DNA of 64,000 nucleotides from Planctomycetota bacterium (GTDB lineage: Bacteria; Planctomycetota; Phycisphaerae; Phycisphaerales; Zrk34), in NCBI GenBank assembly GCA_016125255.1, contig WGMD01000002.1:744001-808000 (forward strand), given 5' to 3'. How positions within the stretch are numbered: position 1 is the first letter of the stretch; every line of letters begins with the position of its first letter. A program made the position numbers and the translations under genes. Below the pieces are notes generated by a model. That model was not told where the DNA came from, made no database searches, and worked only from the letters and a program-made list of their open reading frames with translations. Shown here piece by piece: positions 15,678 to 24,342 of this stretch.

Positions 15678-17372
15678 TTAATGATGTTCGGCGCTGGACT
15701 GGGGCCGAACACGGATGTAGTCGTTGGTTTCGGGTCGGTACTCGACGTTCTCGTAGTCGTACGGTTCGCCGCCGACGGGCATGTTGGCCTCGTCGAAGTT
15801 CGTGAACGGGGGCGGCGAGTTGGTCTGCCACTCGAGCGTGGTCGCGCCCCACGGATTGACCGGGGCCTTCTTGCCCTTCATGAGCGAGTAAATCAGCACG
15901 ACCGCGAGCGTCAGGAAACCGGCAAGCTGCATGTACGCGCCCATCGTCGAAGCGACGTGATACGCGTGAAACTCCGGCAGATAGTGCCAGTACCGGCGGG
16001 GCATGCCGCGGCTGCCCATGATGAACTGCGGGAAGAACGTCAGGTTGAAACCGACGAAGATGAACACCCAGGCCACGACGGACCAGAACTGGTTGTACAT
16101 CTTGCCGAACATTTTGGGCCACCAGTGATGCAGCCCGCCGAGGAAGGCGAACACGGTGCCGCCGACCATGACGTAGTGGAAGTGCGCGACGACGAAGTAC
16201 GTGTCATGCAGATGCACGTCGGTCGCCATCGTCGCCAGCGGCAGGCCGGTCAGCCCGCCGATCGAGAACACCCAGATGAACGACAGGCCGTAAAGCATGC
16301 CGGGCGTCAGTTCGATCGCGCCCTTGTACATCGTGGCGAGCCAGTTGAAGACTTTCACCGCCGAGGGAATCGCGATGGTGAAAGTGATGAGCGAGAAGAT
16401 GGTGCCGGCGAGGGTCGACTGGCCGGAGACGAACATGTGGTGGCCCCAGACGAGGAAGCCGAGGATGGCGATGGCGATGGAGCTGAAGGCGATGAACTTG
16501 TAGCCGAAGACGCTCTTGTGGCTCCCGGTGCCGATGAGTTCGGAGACGACGCCCATGGCGGGCAGGATCATGATGTACACCGCCGGGTGCGAATAGAACC
16601 AGAAAAAGTGCTGGAACAGGACCGGGTCGCCGCCGAGGGCGGGATCAAAGATGCCGATCTGCAGGGCACGCTCGGCGATGAGCAGCAGGAGCGTGATCGC
16701 CAGCACGGGTGTGGCGAGAATCTGAATGATCGCCGTGGCGTAGAGCGCCCAGATGAACAGCGGCATCTGGAACCAGCCCATGCCGGGGGCACGAAGCGTA
16801 TGAATCGTCGCCAGGAAATTCACAGCCGTCAGAATCGAGGAAAATCCGAGAATGAACGCGCCGAAGACGGCGGGGATGACGCCCATGTACGGACTGTGCG
16901 AACTGGAGTACGGCGTGTAGAAGGTCCAACCCGTGTCGAGCCCGCCCAGCGCCAGGGCCAGCACGAAGAACGTCGCGCCGGTGACCCACAGGTACCAGCT
17001 CATGAGATTGAGCCGGGGGAACGCCACATCCTTGGCCCCGATCATCAGCGGCAGGCAGAAGTTGCCCAGCGCCGCCGGGATGCCGGGGATGATGAACAGG
17101 AAGACCATCACCGCGCCGTGGAGCGTGAACATCTGGTTGTAGGTATTGGCGCCCATGATGGTTTCGCCGCCGGTCAGATGCTCGGTGCGGACCATGATGG
17201 CGAAGAACCCGCCGAGCCCGAATGCGCCGAGGATGCACGCCAGGTACATCAGGCCGATGCGTTTGTGATCGAGCGTGGACAGCCAGGACCAGAGGCCCTT
17301 CTGATGATTGATGTAGTTCGTCTCGCCTTCCATGCCGTAGAGGCCGGTCAGCGTTGCCTGTGTGGTGGTCAT
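15678..17372 (-). CDS. ctaD: Cytochrome c oxidase subunit I (aa3-type)
   Basis: The 564-residue catalytic subunit holds heme a, heme a3 and CuB. Visible ligands include [10 protein letters not shown] (low-spin heme His), [14 protein letters not shown] (CuB His with its cross-linked Tyr in HPxVY), GHHMFVSG (CuB His pair) and [11 protein letters not shown] (heme His pair). The HPAVY tyrosine and [11 protein letters not shown] segment mark an A-type oxidase. It reduces O2 to water and pumps protons in the inner membrane. The ATG at 17372 is chosen because GGAGG lies 11 bases upstream; an ATG at 17405 would overlap that site. It lies between subunits II and III. Confidence 0.96.
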   Translation of the reverse strand: MTTTQATLTGLYGMEGETNYINHQKGLWSWLSTLDHKRIGLMYLACILGAFGLGGFFAIMVRTEHLTGGETIMGANTYNQMFTLHGAVMVFLFIIPGIPAALGNFCLPLMIGAKDVAFPRLNLMSWYLWVTGATFFVLALALGGLDTGWTFYTPYSSSHSPYMGVIPAVFGAFILGFSSILTAVNFLATIHTLRAPGMGWFQMPLFIWALYATAIIQILATPVLAITLLLLIAERALQIGIFDPALGGDPVLFQHFFWFYSHPAVYIMILPAMGVVSELIGTGSHKSVFGYKFIAFSSIAIAILGFLVWGHHMFVSGQSTLAGTIFSLITFTIAIPSAVKVFNWLATMYKGAIELTPGMLYGLSFIWVFSIGGLTGLPLATMATDVHLHDTYFVVAHFHYVMVGGTVFAFLGGLHHWWPKMFGKMYNQFWSVVAWVFIFVGFNLTFFPQFIMGSRGMPRRYWHYLPEFHAYHVASTMGAYMQLAGFLTLAVVLIYSLMKGKKAPVNPWGATTLEWQTNSPPPFTNFDEANMPVGGEPYDYENVEYRPETNDYIRVRPQSSAEHH

Positions 17373-17414
17373 AGTTTTAACGCCCTCCATTTTTACCGGA
17401 GGCAATCATAAGGT

Positions 17415-18632
17415 TCATTCGGGTTCGTTGAACGGACTCTTCAGGAACGACACCAGCTCGTCGATCTGGCTGGGGGCGAATCCGAAGGCGGGCATCGGCG
17501 AGGGTTTGGGATAGCCGGCGACGATCTTGGCCTGCGGATCGGCGATGGATTCATGGATATACGCTTCGTCGATCTTCACCGTCGAGCCGTCGGACATCTT
17601 CTCGTCCTTGCCGAAGATGCCCTTGGAGAAATCAGGGGCGGCCACGGAGCGGACCAGGCCGTCTTCGGTGAGCTTGTGGCAACCGGTGCAGTTGGCCATG
17701 AACGTCTTGCGGCCTTCCTGCCAGGGCGTGCCCTTGATCGGCCTGGGCGGGAGCCAGCCCTTCTCATGCACGATGACCTTGCTGAGCATCATCGAGTGAT
17801 CCGTCCCGCAGTACTCGGCACAGAAGATCTGCCGGCCGGTCTTGGCGGCGATTTCCTCCTGCTGATGGCGGGCGTATTCCTCGAACTGGTTGGGCTTGAG
17901 CTTGGCGAACTTCGCCTCCACTTCGTCCTGCACGCTCTTGCCGCCGGACGCATCGGCGTTATTCGCCCGCTGGCCTTCGACTTCCTTGGTCAGCTCGCCG
18001 CGGATGTAGGCATTGAGCGCGTCGCCTACGAGCAGCGGGGCGTCGGCGCTTTCGGTCGCGCCTTCGGTCTGGAACCACAGCGTGTTGTACCGGCCGGGCA
18101 CAACGTCCTTCTTCACGCGGAAGTCGGGGATGTACATGCTGTGCAGCACGTCGATGCTGCTGAGGCGCAGCACGACCGGGCGACCGGCGGGCACATGCAG
18201 ATAGCCGGACGTGTACCCGTTGGGATACTCGAAGGACCATTTCCACTTTTGAGCATGCACGTTGATCTGATACGCGTTGTCCGGGACGGTCACGATGTCC
18301 AGATAGCCGGTGAACCCGGCGTAGAAGATATAGATGCAGATCACCAGCGGCGGCAGGGACCAGGCGAGTTCCAGACCCGTGTTGTGATTGGAGGACACGT
18401 CCGCCTTGGTGCGCGTCGGGGTGCGGCGGTACTTGAGTGCGAAGAACACCATGATGACGATGATCAGCACGAAGAAGAAGACCGTGACGCCGTTGATGAA
18501 ATTGAACAGCGGGTCGACCTGACCGGCGTGATCCGACCCTTCGGGCGGGAGCATCAGGGAGCCGGTGTCGCCGGCGCCGAGCGTCAGCATGCGTGCCAGA
18601 GGCGCGACGGAATTAAGCAGGATTGGGTGCAT
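17415..18632 (-). CDS. ctaC: Cytochrome c oxidase subunit II with C-terminal cytochrome c domain
   Basis: The 405-residue protein has two membrane segments (about 46-66 and 92-110), a cupredoxin domain with CuA ligands His164, Cys271, Glu273, Cys275, His279 and Met282, and a fused cytochrome c domain (CTGCH, 315-319), as in caa3 oxidases. A charged insert of about 75 residues (191-268) separates His164 from the CuA loop, which is unusually long. The haem domain resembles the second haem domain of ActE in the same operon. The start at 18632 overlaps the end of the SCO gene by 20 bases. Confidence 0.94.
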   Translation of the reverse strand: MHPILLNSVAPLARMLTLGAGDTGSLMLPPEGSDHAGQVDPLFNFINGVTVFFFVLIIVIMVFFALKYRRTPTRTKADVSSNHNTGLELAWSLPPLVICIYIFYAGFTGYLDIVTVPDNAYQINVHAQKWKWSFEYPNGYTSGYLHVPAGRPVVLRLSSIDVLHSMYIPDFRVKKDVVPGRYNTLWFQTEGATESADAPLLVGDALNAYIRGELTKEVEGQRANNADASGGKSVQDEVEAKFAKLKPNQFEEYARHQQEEIAAKTGRQIFCAEYCGTDHSMMLSKVIVHEKGWLPPRPIKGTPWQEGRKTFMANCTGCHKLTEDGLVRSVAAPDFSKGIFGKDEKMSDGSTVKIDEAYIHESIADPQAKIVAGYPKPSPMPAFGFAPSQIDELVSFLKSPFNEPE

Positions 18633-19461
18633 GGGCGGAGTTCGTCTTCCTGTTGCGTCGGGCTTCGGCCCAACGGTAGAGCACAATCGCGATCACCAGC
18701 ACCAGCACGGTCAACACCGCGCCCAGGCGCATGATCTTCATCGCCGCCGGACCGTAACGTCCCTTGGCCGGGTCATAGGCAAAGCAGTACATGATGGCGT
18801 TGTCGATCACCGAGCCGACGCTCCCGCCCCCCGCTTCGACCACGCTCAAGCGCGTCGTCGTCGGGTCATAGGTGATGCCCGGCAGGACGCGCGACAGGCG
18901 CCCGTCGGCGGTCAGAATGAACAGGGCGGCGCCATGGGCGAACATGCCCTGCGCATCGACCCATTTGAACTTGAACCCCGCCGCGTCGGTCGCACGCTGG
19001 ATGTTCTGCGGATCGCCGGTCAGGAAGTGCCAACCCTCCGCGGCTTCGGGCTTGCCCAGCGCGGCGATGTAGTTGGCCTTCTTCTTGCCCGCCAGCACGG
19101 GCGTGTCGTTGGGGTCGAAGCTGATGGTGACGAAGTTGAATTCCTTGCCGGGCGTGTAGGAAAGCTGCTTGAGCGTGTTGAGGGCGCCGTTCAAGGCGAG
19201 CGTGCACAACTGCGGGCAGTTGAAGTACACGAAATTGAGCACGACGGGCTTGCCCTGATTGAAGTAGTCGCCGAGCTTCACTTCCTTGCCGGTCTCATCC
19301 TTGAAGACGGTGTCGAGCGGAATCTGCGCGCCGAGCTTCTGCTCGATCTTCACGCCGTCCAGATCCGCGGCGAGCCGCGGGTCCTGGCTCTGGGCGCGCA
19401 CGGACGAATTCATGCTCGCAAGGAGCATCGCGATGATCAGGATGTTCCGCTTGAAGGTCAT
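18613..19461 (-). CDS. SCO1/SenC/PrrC family copper chaperone, membrane-bound
   Basis: This 282-residue protein has an N-terminal signal segment, a thioredoxin-like SCO domain and a C-terminal membrane helix (about 245-265). The copper motif C-x3-C is CPQLC near residue 82, and the later His is in MFAHGAALF. SCO proteins deliver copper to the CuA site of oxidase subunit II. It is encoded directly before subunit II, with a 20-base overlap, which fits that job. Confidence 0.92.
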   Translation of the reverse strand: MTFKRNILIIAMLLASMNSSVRAQSQDPRLAADLDGVKIEQKLGAQIPLDTVFKDETGKEVKLGDYFNQGKPVVLNFVYFNCPQLCTLALNGALNTLKQLSYTPGKEFNFVTISFDPNDTPVLAGKKKANYIAALGKPEAAEGWHFLTGDPQNIQRATDAAGFKFKWVDAQGMFAHGAALFILTADGRLSRVLPGITYDPTTTRLSVVEAGGGSVGSVIDNAIMYCFAYDPAKGRYGPAAMKIMRLGAVLTVLVLVIAIVLYRWAEARRNRKTNSAHAPNPA

Positions 19462-19467
19462 TAGGGA

Positions 19468-19785
19468 TTATTGGCCCTTGGCGGCGTAGATTTCCATCGC
19501 GCGGTCCAGCGGGATCTTCACGCGCGTCTTGCCCTGATCGACGTACTGGAGATTGGCCAGGTGCGCGTGCTGCTCATCAAGGTACGCCTGCGTGTCGGCG
19601 GGTCGCTCGCCGAAGGACACTTCGGCGTTGCGGGCCTCGTCCTGCTTGTAGAACCATGCCTGCGTGCAGATCATGATGACAAGGACGAGAATCACCGTCA
19701 CCACGCCGACGACCGCCACCAGCAGCGTCTTCATGTCGTCGATGTTGCGGACGGGCGTCGTCGTGTGTTCGTGTTCAGCGGACAT
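19468..19785 (-). CDS. Small single-helix membrane protein of the act-cox cluster
   Basis: The 105-residue protein has a His/Thr-rich cytoplasmic start, one long membrane helix (about residues 20-45) and a charged periplasmic tail containing a VKIPLDRAMEIYA segment. That last segment resembles those of small proteins encoded in alternative complex III or oxidase clusters. I do not recognise a named family. It sits between actF and the SCO gene with gaps of 18 and 6 bases, so it is co-transcribed and probably helps assemble the complex. Confidence 0.7.
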   Translation of the reverse strand: MSAEHEHTTTPVRNIDDMKTLLVAVVGVVTVILVLVIMICTQAWFYKQDEARNAEVSFGERPADTQAYLDEQHAHLANLQYVDQGKTRVKIPLDRAMEIYAAKGQ

Positions 19786-19803
19786 ATCGGTTCATCCTGC
19801 CAA

Positions 19804-21042
19804 TCAGTAGTTTTCGTGAGCCAGCGCTTCGTGGAGCCGGGGGTCGGCGACGGGGATGACGTACCGGTCGGAGGCGAGCCGGACGATGCCCGCCATCCAG
19901 ATCCCGCCCACGCCGATCGCACACAGCAGCACCGGCGCGAACTGCGCGATAAACCCGTGCTCGTGATCCTCGTAGTTGGGCATCACCTGCCAGAACAGGT
20001 CCAATAGATGGAACACCGCCAGCCAGATCGCCCAGAAGGTCAGCACGGAAAGAATCCGTTTGCACCAGCGGCTCAGCAGCCCCAGGAACGGAATGAACGC
20101 GTGTCCGAACAGCAGGGCCAGCGCCACGCCGCCCCAGATGCCCGTGTCGACGCCGTCGAAAGTCGTCGCGCCGCGCTCCGCGAACCAGGCGGTTTCCTCG
20201 GGGATGTTCGCGTACCACTGGAGCATGTACTGGCTGAACGCCACGTAGGCCCAGAAGAACACGAAGCCGAAGAGCCACTTGCCCAGGTCGTGATAGTGTT
20301 CGGTGGTGACTTCATCGCGGAGGACGCCCTGGCTCTGAAGCAGGCGGAGGGTGAGGATCAGGATGGCGAAGAAGCCGAGCATCGACCCGCCGAAGACGTA
20401 GACGGCGTACATGGTGCTGAACCAGTGCGGGTCGAGGGTCATGAGCAGATCGAAGGCGAGTCCGGAGCCGGTGAGGGCGAAGAGCATGATCATCGGGCCG
20501 GCGAGGAACTGAAGCCGGCGGGTGTGGCTCGTGTCGGCGTCGCGATCCTGCGCGGTCGAATGGCGGAAGTAGAGCCATGCGATCGCCGAGAGGATGACGA
20601 AGTAGAGGACGATGCGGAGGATGAAGAAGTTGGAGTTGAGGTAGCCGCTCTTCCACTTCATCAGAAGGTCATCGGGCGCGGGGTGGGCCCAGGTGTGATA
20701 GATCGTGCCGTGCATGACGAGGATGGGGATGGCGAGGATGCCCATGAGCGGCATGTTCATCGCCATCAGTTCCATGATGCGGCGGATCGACACGCTCCAG
20801 CCGGCGCGGGTCAGGTGCTGAATGATCACGAAGAACAGCGCCGCCGCTGTGATGGTCAGAAAGTACATGTACCCGGTGAGGTAGATGTATCCGAAGCGGC
20901 CCCAGTCGCCGCCGACCATCGCCGCCGAACCGCCGAGCCCGACGATCGCCGCCAGCAGACCCAGCACGAAAAAGCGCGAGCCGGCCTTGGTGAGCTTGTG
21001 CTGCTCGCCGGGGGTGAACTTGATTTTCGCGTGATGACTCAC
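19804..21042 (-). CDS. actF: Alternative complex III subunit ActF (quinol-interacting membrane subunit)
   Basis: The 412-residue integral membrane protein has about ten hydrophobic segments and matches ActF in context and pattern (HLTRAGWSVSIRRIMELMA, WKSGYLNSNFFILR, SGLAFDLLMTLDPHWFSTMYAVY, then AYVAFSQYMLQWYANIPEE). ActF is an NrfD-related subunit of the quinol:cytochrome c oxidoreductase. A TTG at 21084 opens the frame, but a GTG at 21042 with GGAG nine bases upstream is preferred and clears the actE stop by 22 bases. Confidence 0.88.
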   Translation of the reverse strand: MSHHAKIKFTPGEQHKLTKAGSRFFVLGLLAAIVGLGGSAAMVGGDWGRFGYIYLTGYMYFLTITAAALFFVIIQHLTRAGWSVSIRRIMELMAMNMPLMGILAIPILVMHGTIYHTWAHPAPDDLLMKWKSGYLNSNFFILRIVLYFVILSAIAWLYFRHSTAQDRDADTSHTRRLQFLAGPMIMLFALTGSGLAFDLLMTLDPHWFSTMYAVYVFGGSMLGFFAILILTLRLLQSQGVLRDEVTTEHYHDLGKWLFGFVFFWAYVAFSQYMLQWYANIPEETAWFAERGATTFDGVDTGIWGGVALALLFGHAFIPFLGLLSRWCKRILSVLTFWAIWLAVFHLLDLFWQVMPNYEDHEHGFIAQFAPVLLCAIGVGGIWMAGIVRLASDRYVIPVADPRLHEALAHENY

Positions 21043-21064
21043 GGTCAGGTCTCCAGATACCCGG

Positions 21065-22234
21065 TCACTTGCTTTCAGTGCCAAGCGTCTTGATGAATGC
21101 GATCAATGCCTCGATCTCGTCATCCGTCAGCGGCGGACCGGCGAGCACCATCAGCGGAGGATACGGCTGACCGGTGGCTTCATTGACGACGATCTTCGCG
21201 GGCGGATTGGCGATCGATTCGTGCAGGTACGCTTCGTCGATGGTGATCTCCTGCGGCGCCCCGCCGTTGACGACCACCTTTTCCTTCTTGCCGAAGATGC
21301 CATGCTCGAAGCTCGGGCACGGCGTCGGAACGCCCGCCGCCGCCGGCATATGACACACCGAGCAGGGCTTGAGCGGATTCTTGTAGAATAACTCCTTGCC
21401 CTTGGCGACCAGCGCATCGCCCGTCAGCTTCGGCCCGGTCTCCTTGGGCACTTCGACCACCGGCGCGTCCTTGAATTTCGCGTCCTTCAGATCCGCCGGC
21501 AGGTCCGTCACGGGAATGTTCTGCGACATCTGAAGTGCATGCACGTACGCCACGATCGCCCAGCGATCTTCGACGGGAATCTGCGACGCGTAGCTGGGCA
21601 TCGTCGAGAGGCCTTCGCTGATGACGGCGAAGAGCTTGCCCGCGGGGTAGAGCGGTTCGGCGTACATCGGCCCGCCGGTCTTCTGATCGACCGTGTTCAG
21701 ATCGCGCGGCGGGACCCAGCCGGGCGCCTGCGAGGGCTGCATCGCCGCCAGCGCCGCGGCGCGGCGGGCGACCATGCCGTCGCCGTAACCGTCGAGTCCG
21801 TGGCACACCGAGCAGTAGATCGTGTACCGCTCCTGCCCGCGCTTCAAGAGCGCCATGTCCAGCTTCATCGAATCCGGCAGGCCGTGAAACCACTTGCGGT
21901 CGCCGTTGGCCATGACCGGCTTGAGGTTCCCGTCGGTTTCGTAGCCGCGGTACAGATGATCGTCCTCATGCAGCTCGCCCGCGGCGACGGTCCCGGCGAC
22001 GGGGTCGCGCATCGCGCGGCGGTCGGCGAAGAGGGGGTTCTCCGACTGGGCTTTGAACTTGGGCTGATTGTCCATGTCCTGAAAGATATGGATGCGCGGC
22101 GAGGACGATTTGGTCGTCCGCGCCTTGGCGATCAGCGCCAGGGGAATCCACGACGCGGTGATGAGAATCACCGCCGCGTAGATCAGAACGCTCGGCACCT
22201 TTTTGGGCGTCGGATTGGAAACGGGTTCGCTCAT
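21065..22234 (-). CDS. actE: Alternative complex III subunit ActE, dihaem form
   Basis: The 389-residue protein has one N-terminal membrane anchor (about 14-36), a first cytochrome c domain (CSVCH, residues 141-145) and a second (CSVCH, residues 291-295). Classical ActE is a shorter monohaem protein, so the second haem domain looks like a fusion. That domain (GIFGKKEK, then ITIDEAYLHESIANP) is clearly related to the C-terminal haem domain of oxidase subunit II (GIFGKDEK, VKIDEAYIHESIADP) in the same operon. It carries electrons from complex III toward the oxidase in the periplasm. Confidence 0.88.
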   Translation of the reverse strand: MSEPVSNPTPKKVPSVLIYAAVILITASWIPLALIAKARTTKSSSPRIHIFQDMDNQPKFKAQSENPLFADRRAMRDPVAGTVAAGELHEDDHLYRGYETDGNLKPVMANGDRKWFHGLPDSMKLDMALLKRGQERYTIYCSVCHGLDGYGDGMVARRAAALAAMQPSQAPGWVPPRDLNTVDQKTGGPMYAEPLYPAGKLFAVISEGLSTMPSYASQIPVEDRWAIVAYVHALQMSQNIPVTDLPADLKDAKFKDAPVVEVPKETGPKLTGDALVAKGKELFYKNPLKPCSVCHMPAAAGVPTPCPSFEHGIFGKKEKVVVNGGAPQEITIDEAYLHESIANPPAKIVVNEATGQPYPPLMVLAGPPLTDDEIEALIAFIKTLGTESK

Positions 22235-22236
22235 GC

Positions 22237-22854
22237 TTAATCCTCCAGCTCCTCGACGGCGCTCGCGCCGGCGTCATGCAGAAGCTGGGCTGTCTTGGCG
22301 CGGTCGAACTGTGCGTCCGCCGCCTCGATGCTGATGAAAAATCGATCCTGCGTCGCACGGGCGAAACGCGCACTCTTGAACACCGGATGATAAAACCGCG
22401 GCAGCCGGTTCATCGCCAGCATGCCCAGAAACGAACTGAACGCACTGAAAAGAATCGTCAGCTCGAAGATCGGCGGGATGAACGCCGGCAGCGAGTAGAA
22501 CGGCTTGCCGGAAATATGGAACAGGTATCCGCGGATCGCATACGGCACGCCGTCGAAGCTCGTCGAGTTCGTGTACCACGTCAGCAGCAGTCCCGTCGCG
22601 CATCCGGTCAGACCGCACAGCAGCACCAGCCACGGCAGGCGCGTGTACTTGTGACCCATCGCCTTGTCGAGCCCGTGAATCGGGCAAGGCGTATGCGCTT
22701 CCCACCGGCGGAAGCCGGCGTCGCGGACGGTCGAAGCGGCGGCGAGCAGCGTGTCGACGTCGTCGAACTGCGCCAGCAGGCCGAAGAGCTTTTCGCCTTC
22801 GCGTGCGTGCGCCGAGCCGTGCGGTTCCTGCGTGAGGGTGGAGTGCTTAGCCAT
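22237..22854 (-). CDS. actD: Alternative complex III subunit ActD (DUF3341)
   Basis: The 205-residue protein fits DUF3341/ActD: a cytoplasmic N-terminal domain ([37 protein letters not shown] near 55-70), two membrane helices (about 75-95 and 125-150) and a C-terminal [15 protein letters not shown] segment. ActD is a structural membrane subunit of the complex. Its start overlaps the actC stop by eight bases, and actE begins two bases after its stop. Confidence 0.9.
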   Translation of the reverse strand: MAKHSTLTQEPHGSAHAREGEKLFGLLAQFDDVDTLLAAASTVRDAGFRRWEAHTPCPIHGLDKAMGHKYTRLPWLVLLCGLTGCATGLLLTWYTNSTSFDGVPYAIRGYLFHISGKPFYSLPAFIPPIFELTILFSAFSSFLGMLAMNRLPRFYHPVFKSARFARATQDRFFISIEAADAQFDRAKTAQLLHDAGASAVEELED

Positions 22855-24328
22855 GGTGGGCCTCCGGGGCCGAGCCGTGCATGCGGTCCGCCACTTCGTC
22901 CATGTCCTCGTGCTCGCCCCAGGGTTCGCCCTGATGATGGGCTTCGGGCATGACCGAGCGGACTTCGGCCATGTTCACGACCGGCAGGAACCGCACGAAG
23001 AGCAGGAACAGCGTGAAGAAAAGCCCGAAGCTTCCGGCGAACATGCAGATGTCCACCCACGACGGGCAGTACGAGCCCCAGGCCGACGGCAGATGCGTCC
23101 GCGTCAGCGACATGATGATGATCCAGAAGCGTTCGAACCACATGCCGATCGTGACCGACATGCTCGCCGCCATCAGCACCGCCATGTTCTCGCGCAGCGG
23201 CCGGATCCAAAGGCACTGCGGGAAGATCACGTTGCAGAAGATCAGCATGCCGAACGCCCACTTGAACGGGCCGGTGTAGTAGTTCTCGAACGTGAACTGT
23301 TCGTAGACGTTCATCGAGTACCACGCGATGAAGAACTCCGTCGCGTACGCCAGCGTCACGATGAGCCCCGTCGCCAGCATGACCTTGGCCATGTTGTCGA
23401 TATGCCGGGCGGTGATGATCTTTTCGAGCTTGAACCACTTGCGGCAGGGAATCGCCAGCAGCAGCACCATCGCGAACCCGCCGTAGATGGCGCCCGCGAC
23501 GAAGTACGGCGGGAAGATCGTCGAGTGCCAGCCGGGCACCTGCGACACGGCGAAGTCGAACGACACGACGCTGTGCACCGAGAGCACCAGCGGGGTGCAC
23601 AGGGCGGCGAGCAGGAGATACGCCCGCTCGTAACGATGCCAGTGACGATTCGATCCGCGCCAACCCAGCGACAAAACGCCGTAGGCGATCTGCCGAATCT
23701 TCGACCTGGAGCGGTCGCGCAGCGTGGCGATGTCAGGGATCAGGCCCATATACCAGAACACCAGCGACACGGAGAAGTACGTGCCGACGGCGAAAACGTC
23801 CCAAAGCAGCGGCGAGCGGAACTGGGGCCACATGCCCATCTGGTTCGGATACGGGAACATCCAGTACGGCAGCCACGGGCGGCCGATGTGAATGCCCGGC
23901 CAGATCAGGGCGCAGATGACCGCGAAGATCGTCATCGCCTCCGCGAACCGGTTGATCGACGTGCGCCACGACTGGCGGAACAGATACAAAATGGCGGAGA
24001 TCAGCGTGCCGGCGTGACCGATACCGACCCAGAACACGAAGTTCACGATCGGGAAGCCCCACGCCACCGGGATGTTGTTGCCCCACACGCCCACGCCGGT
24101 CAGCACCAGGAAAAGGATCAGTCCCTGAAGCATGCCCAGCAAGCTGACGGCCACGAGCAGCGCGAGCCACCAGGCCGCCGGCGCCTTGTTCTCGCTCACC
24201 CCGCACACCGTCTCGGTGATCGAGGCGAACGTGGACCCGCCGATGATCTGCGGCGGCCGTTCGATGACAATCTCCGTCGTATTGTCGACGAACGGCTCTG
24301 AGATTCGATCTGTGGAAAGCGTCGTCAT
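22847..24328 (-). CDS. actC: Alternative complex III subunit ActC (NrfD-like quinol-binding subunit)
   Basis: The 493-residue protein is a ten-helix NrfD/PsrC-type membrane subunit; visible blocks include [36 protein letters not shown] and [15 protein letters not shown]. ActC contains the quinol site next to the iron-sulfur subunit ActB. The C-terminal tail is His/Glu-rich. It lies 14 bases after actB and overlaps actD. Confidence 0.93.
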   Translation of the reverse strand: MTTLSTDRISEPFVDNTTEIVIERPPQIIGGSTFASITETVCGVSENKAPAAWWLALLVAVSLLGMLQGLILFLVLTGVGVWGNNIPVAWGFPIVNFVFWVGIGHAGTLISAILYLFRQSWRTSINRFAEAMTIFAVICALIWPGIHIGRPWLPYWMFPYPNQMGMWPQFRSPLLWDVFAVGTYFSVSLVFWYMGLIPDIATLRDRSRSKIRQIAYGVLSLGWRGSNRHWHRYERAYLLLAALCTPLVLSVHSVVSFDFAVSQVPGWHSTIFPPYFVAGAIYGGFAMVLLLAIPCRKWFKLEKIITARHIDNMAKVMLATGLIVTLAYATEFFIAWYSMNVYEQFTFENYYTGPFKWAFGMLIFCNVIFPQCLWIRPLRENMAVLMAASMSVTIGMWFERFWIIIMSLTRTHLPSAWGSYCPSWVDICMFAGSFGLFFTLFLLFVRFLPVVNMAEVRSVMPEAHHQGEPWGEHEDMDEVADRMHGSAPEAHHG

Positions 24329-24342
24329 GGTTTTTCGTCAAA

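Noticed and set aside
14751-17411. An 886-codon open frame on the plus strand across the oxidase genes
   Set aside because: It is antisense to the clearly conserved subunits I and III, its translation is rich in Arg, Asp, Glu and His in the way of GC-rich shadow frames, and no domain is recognisable.
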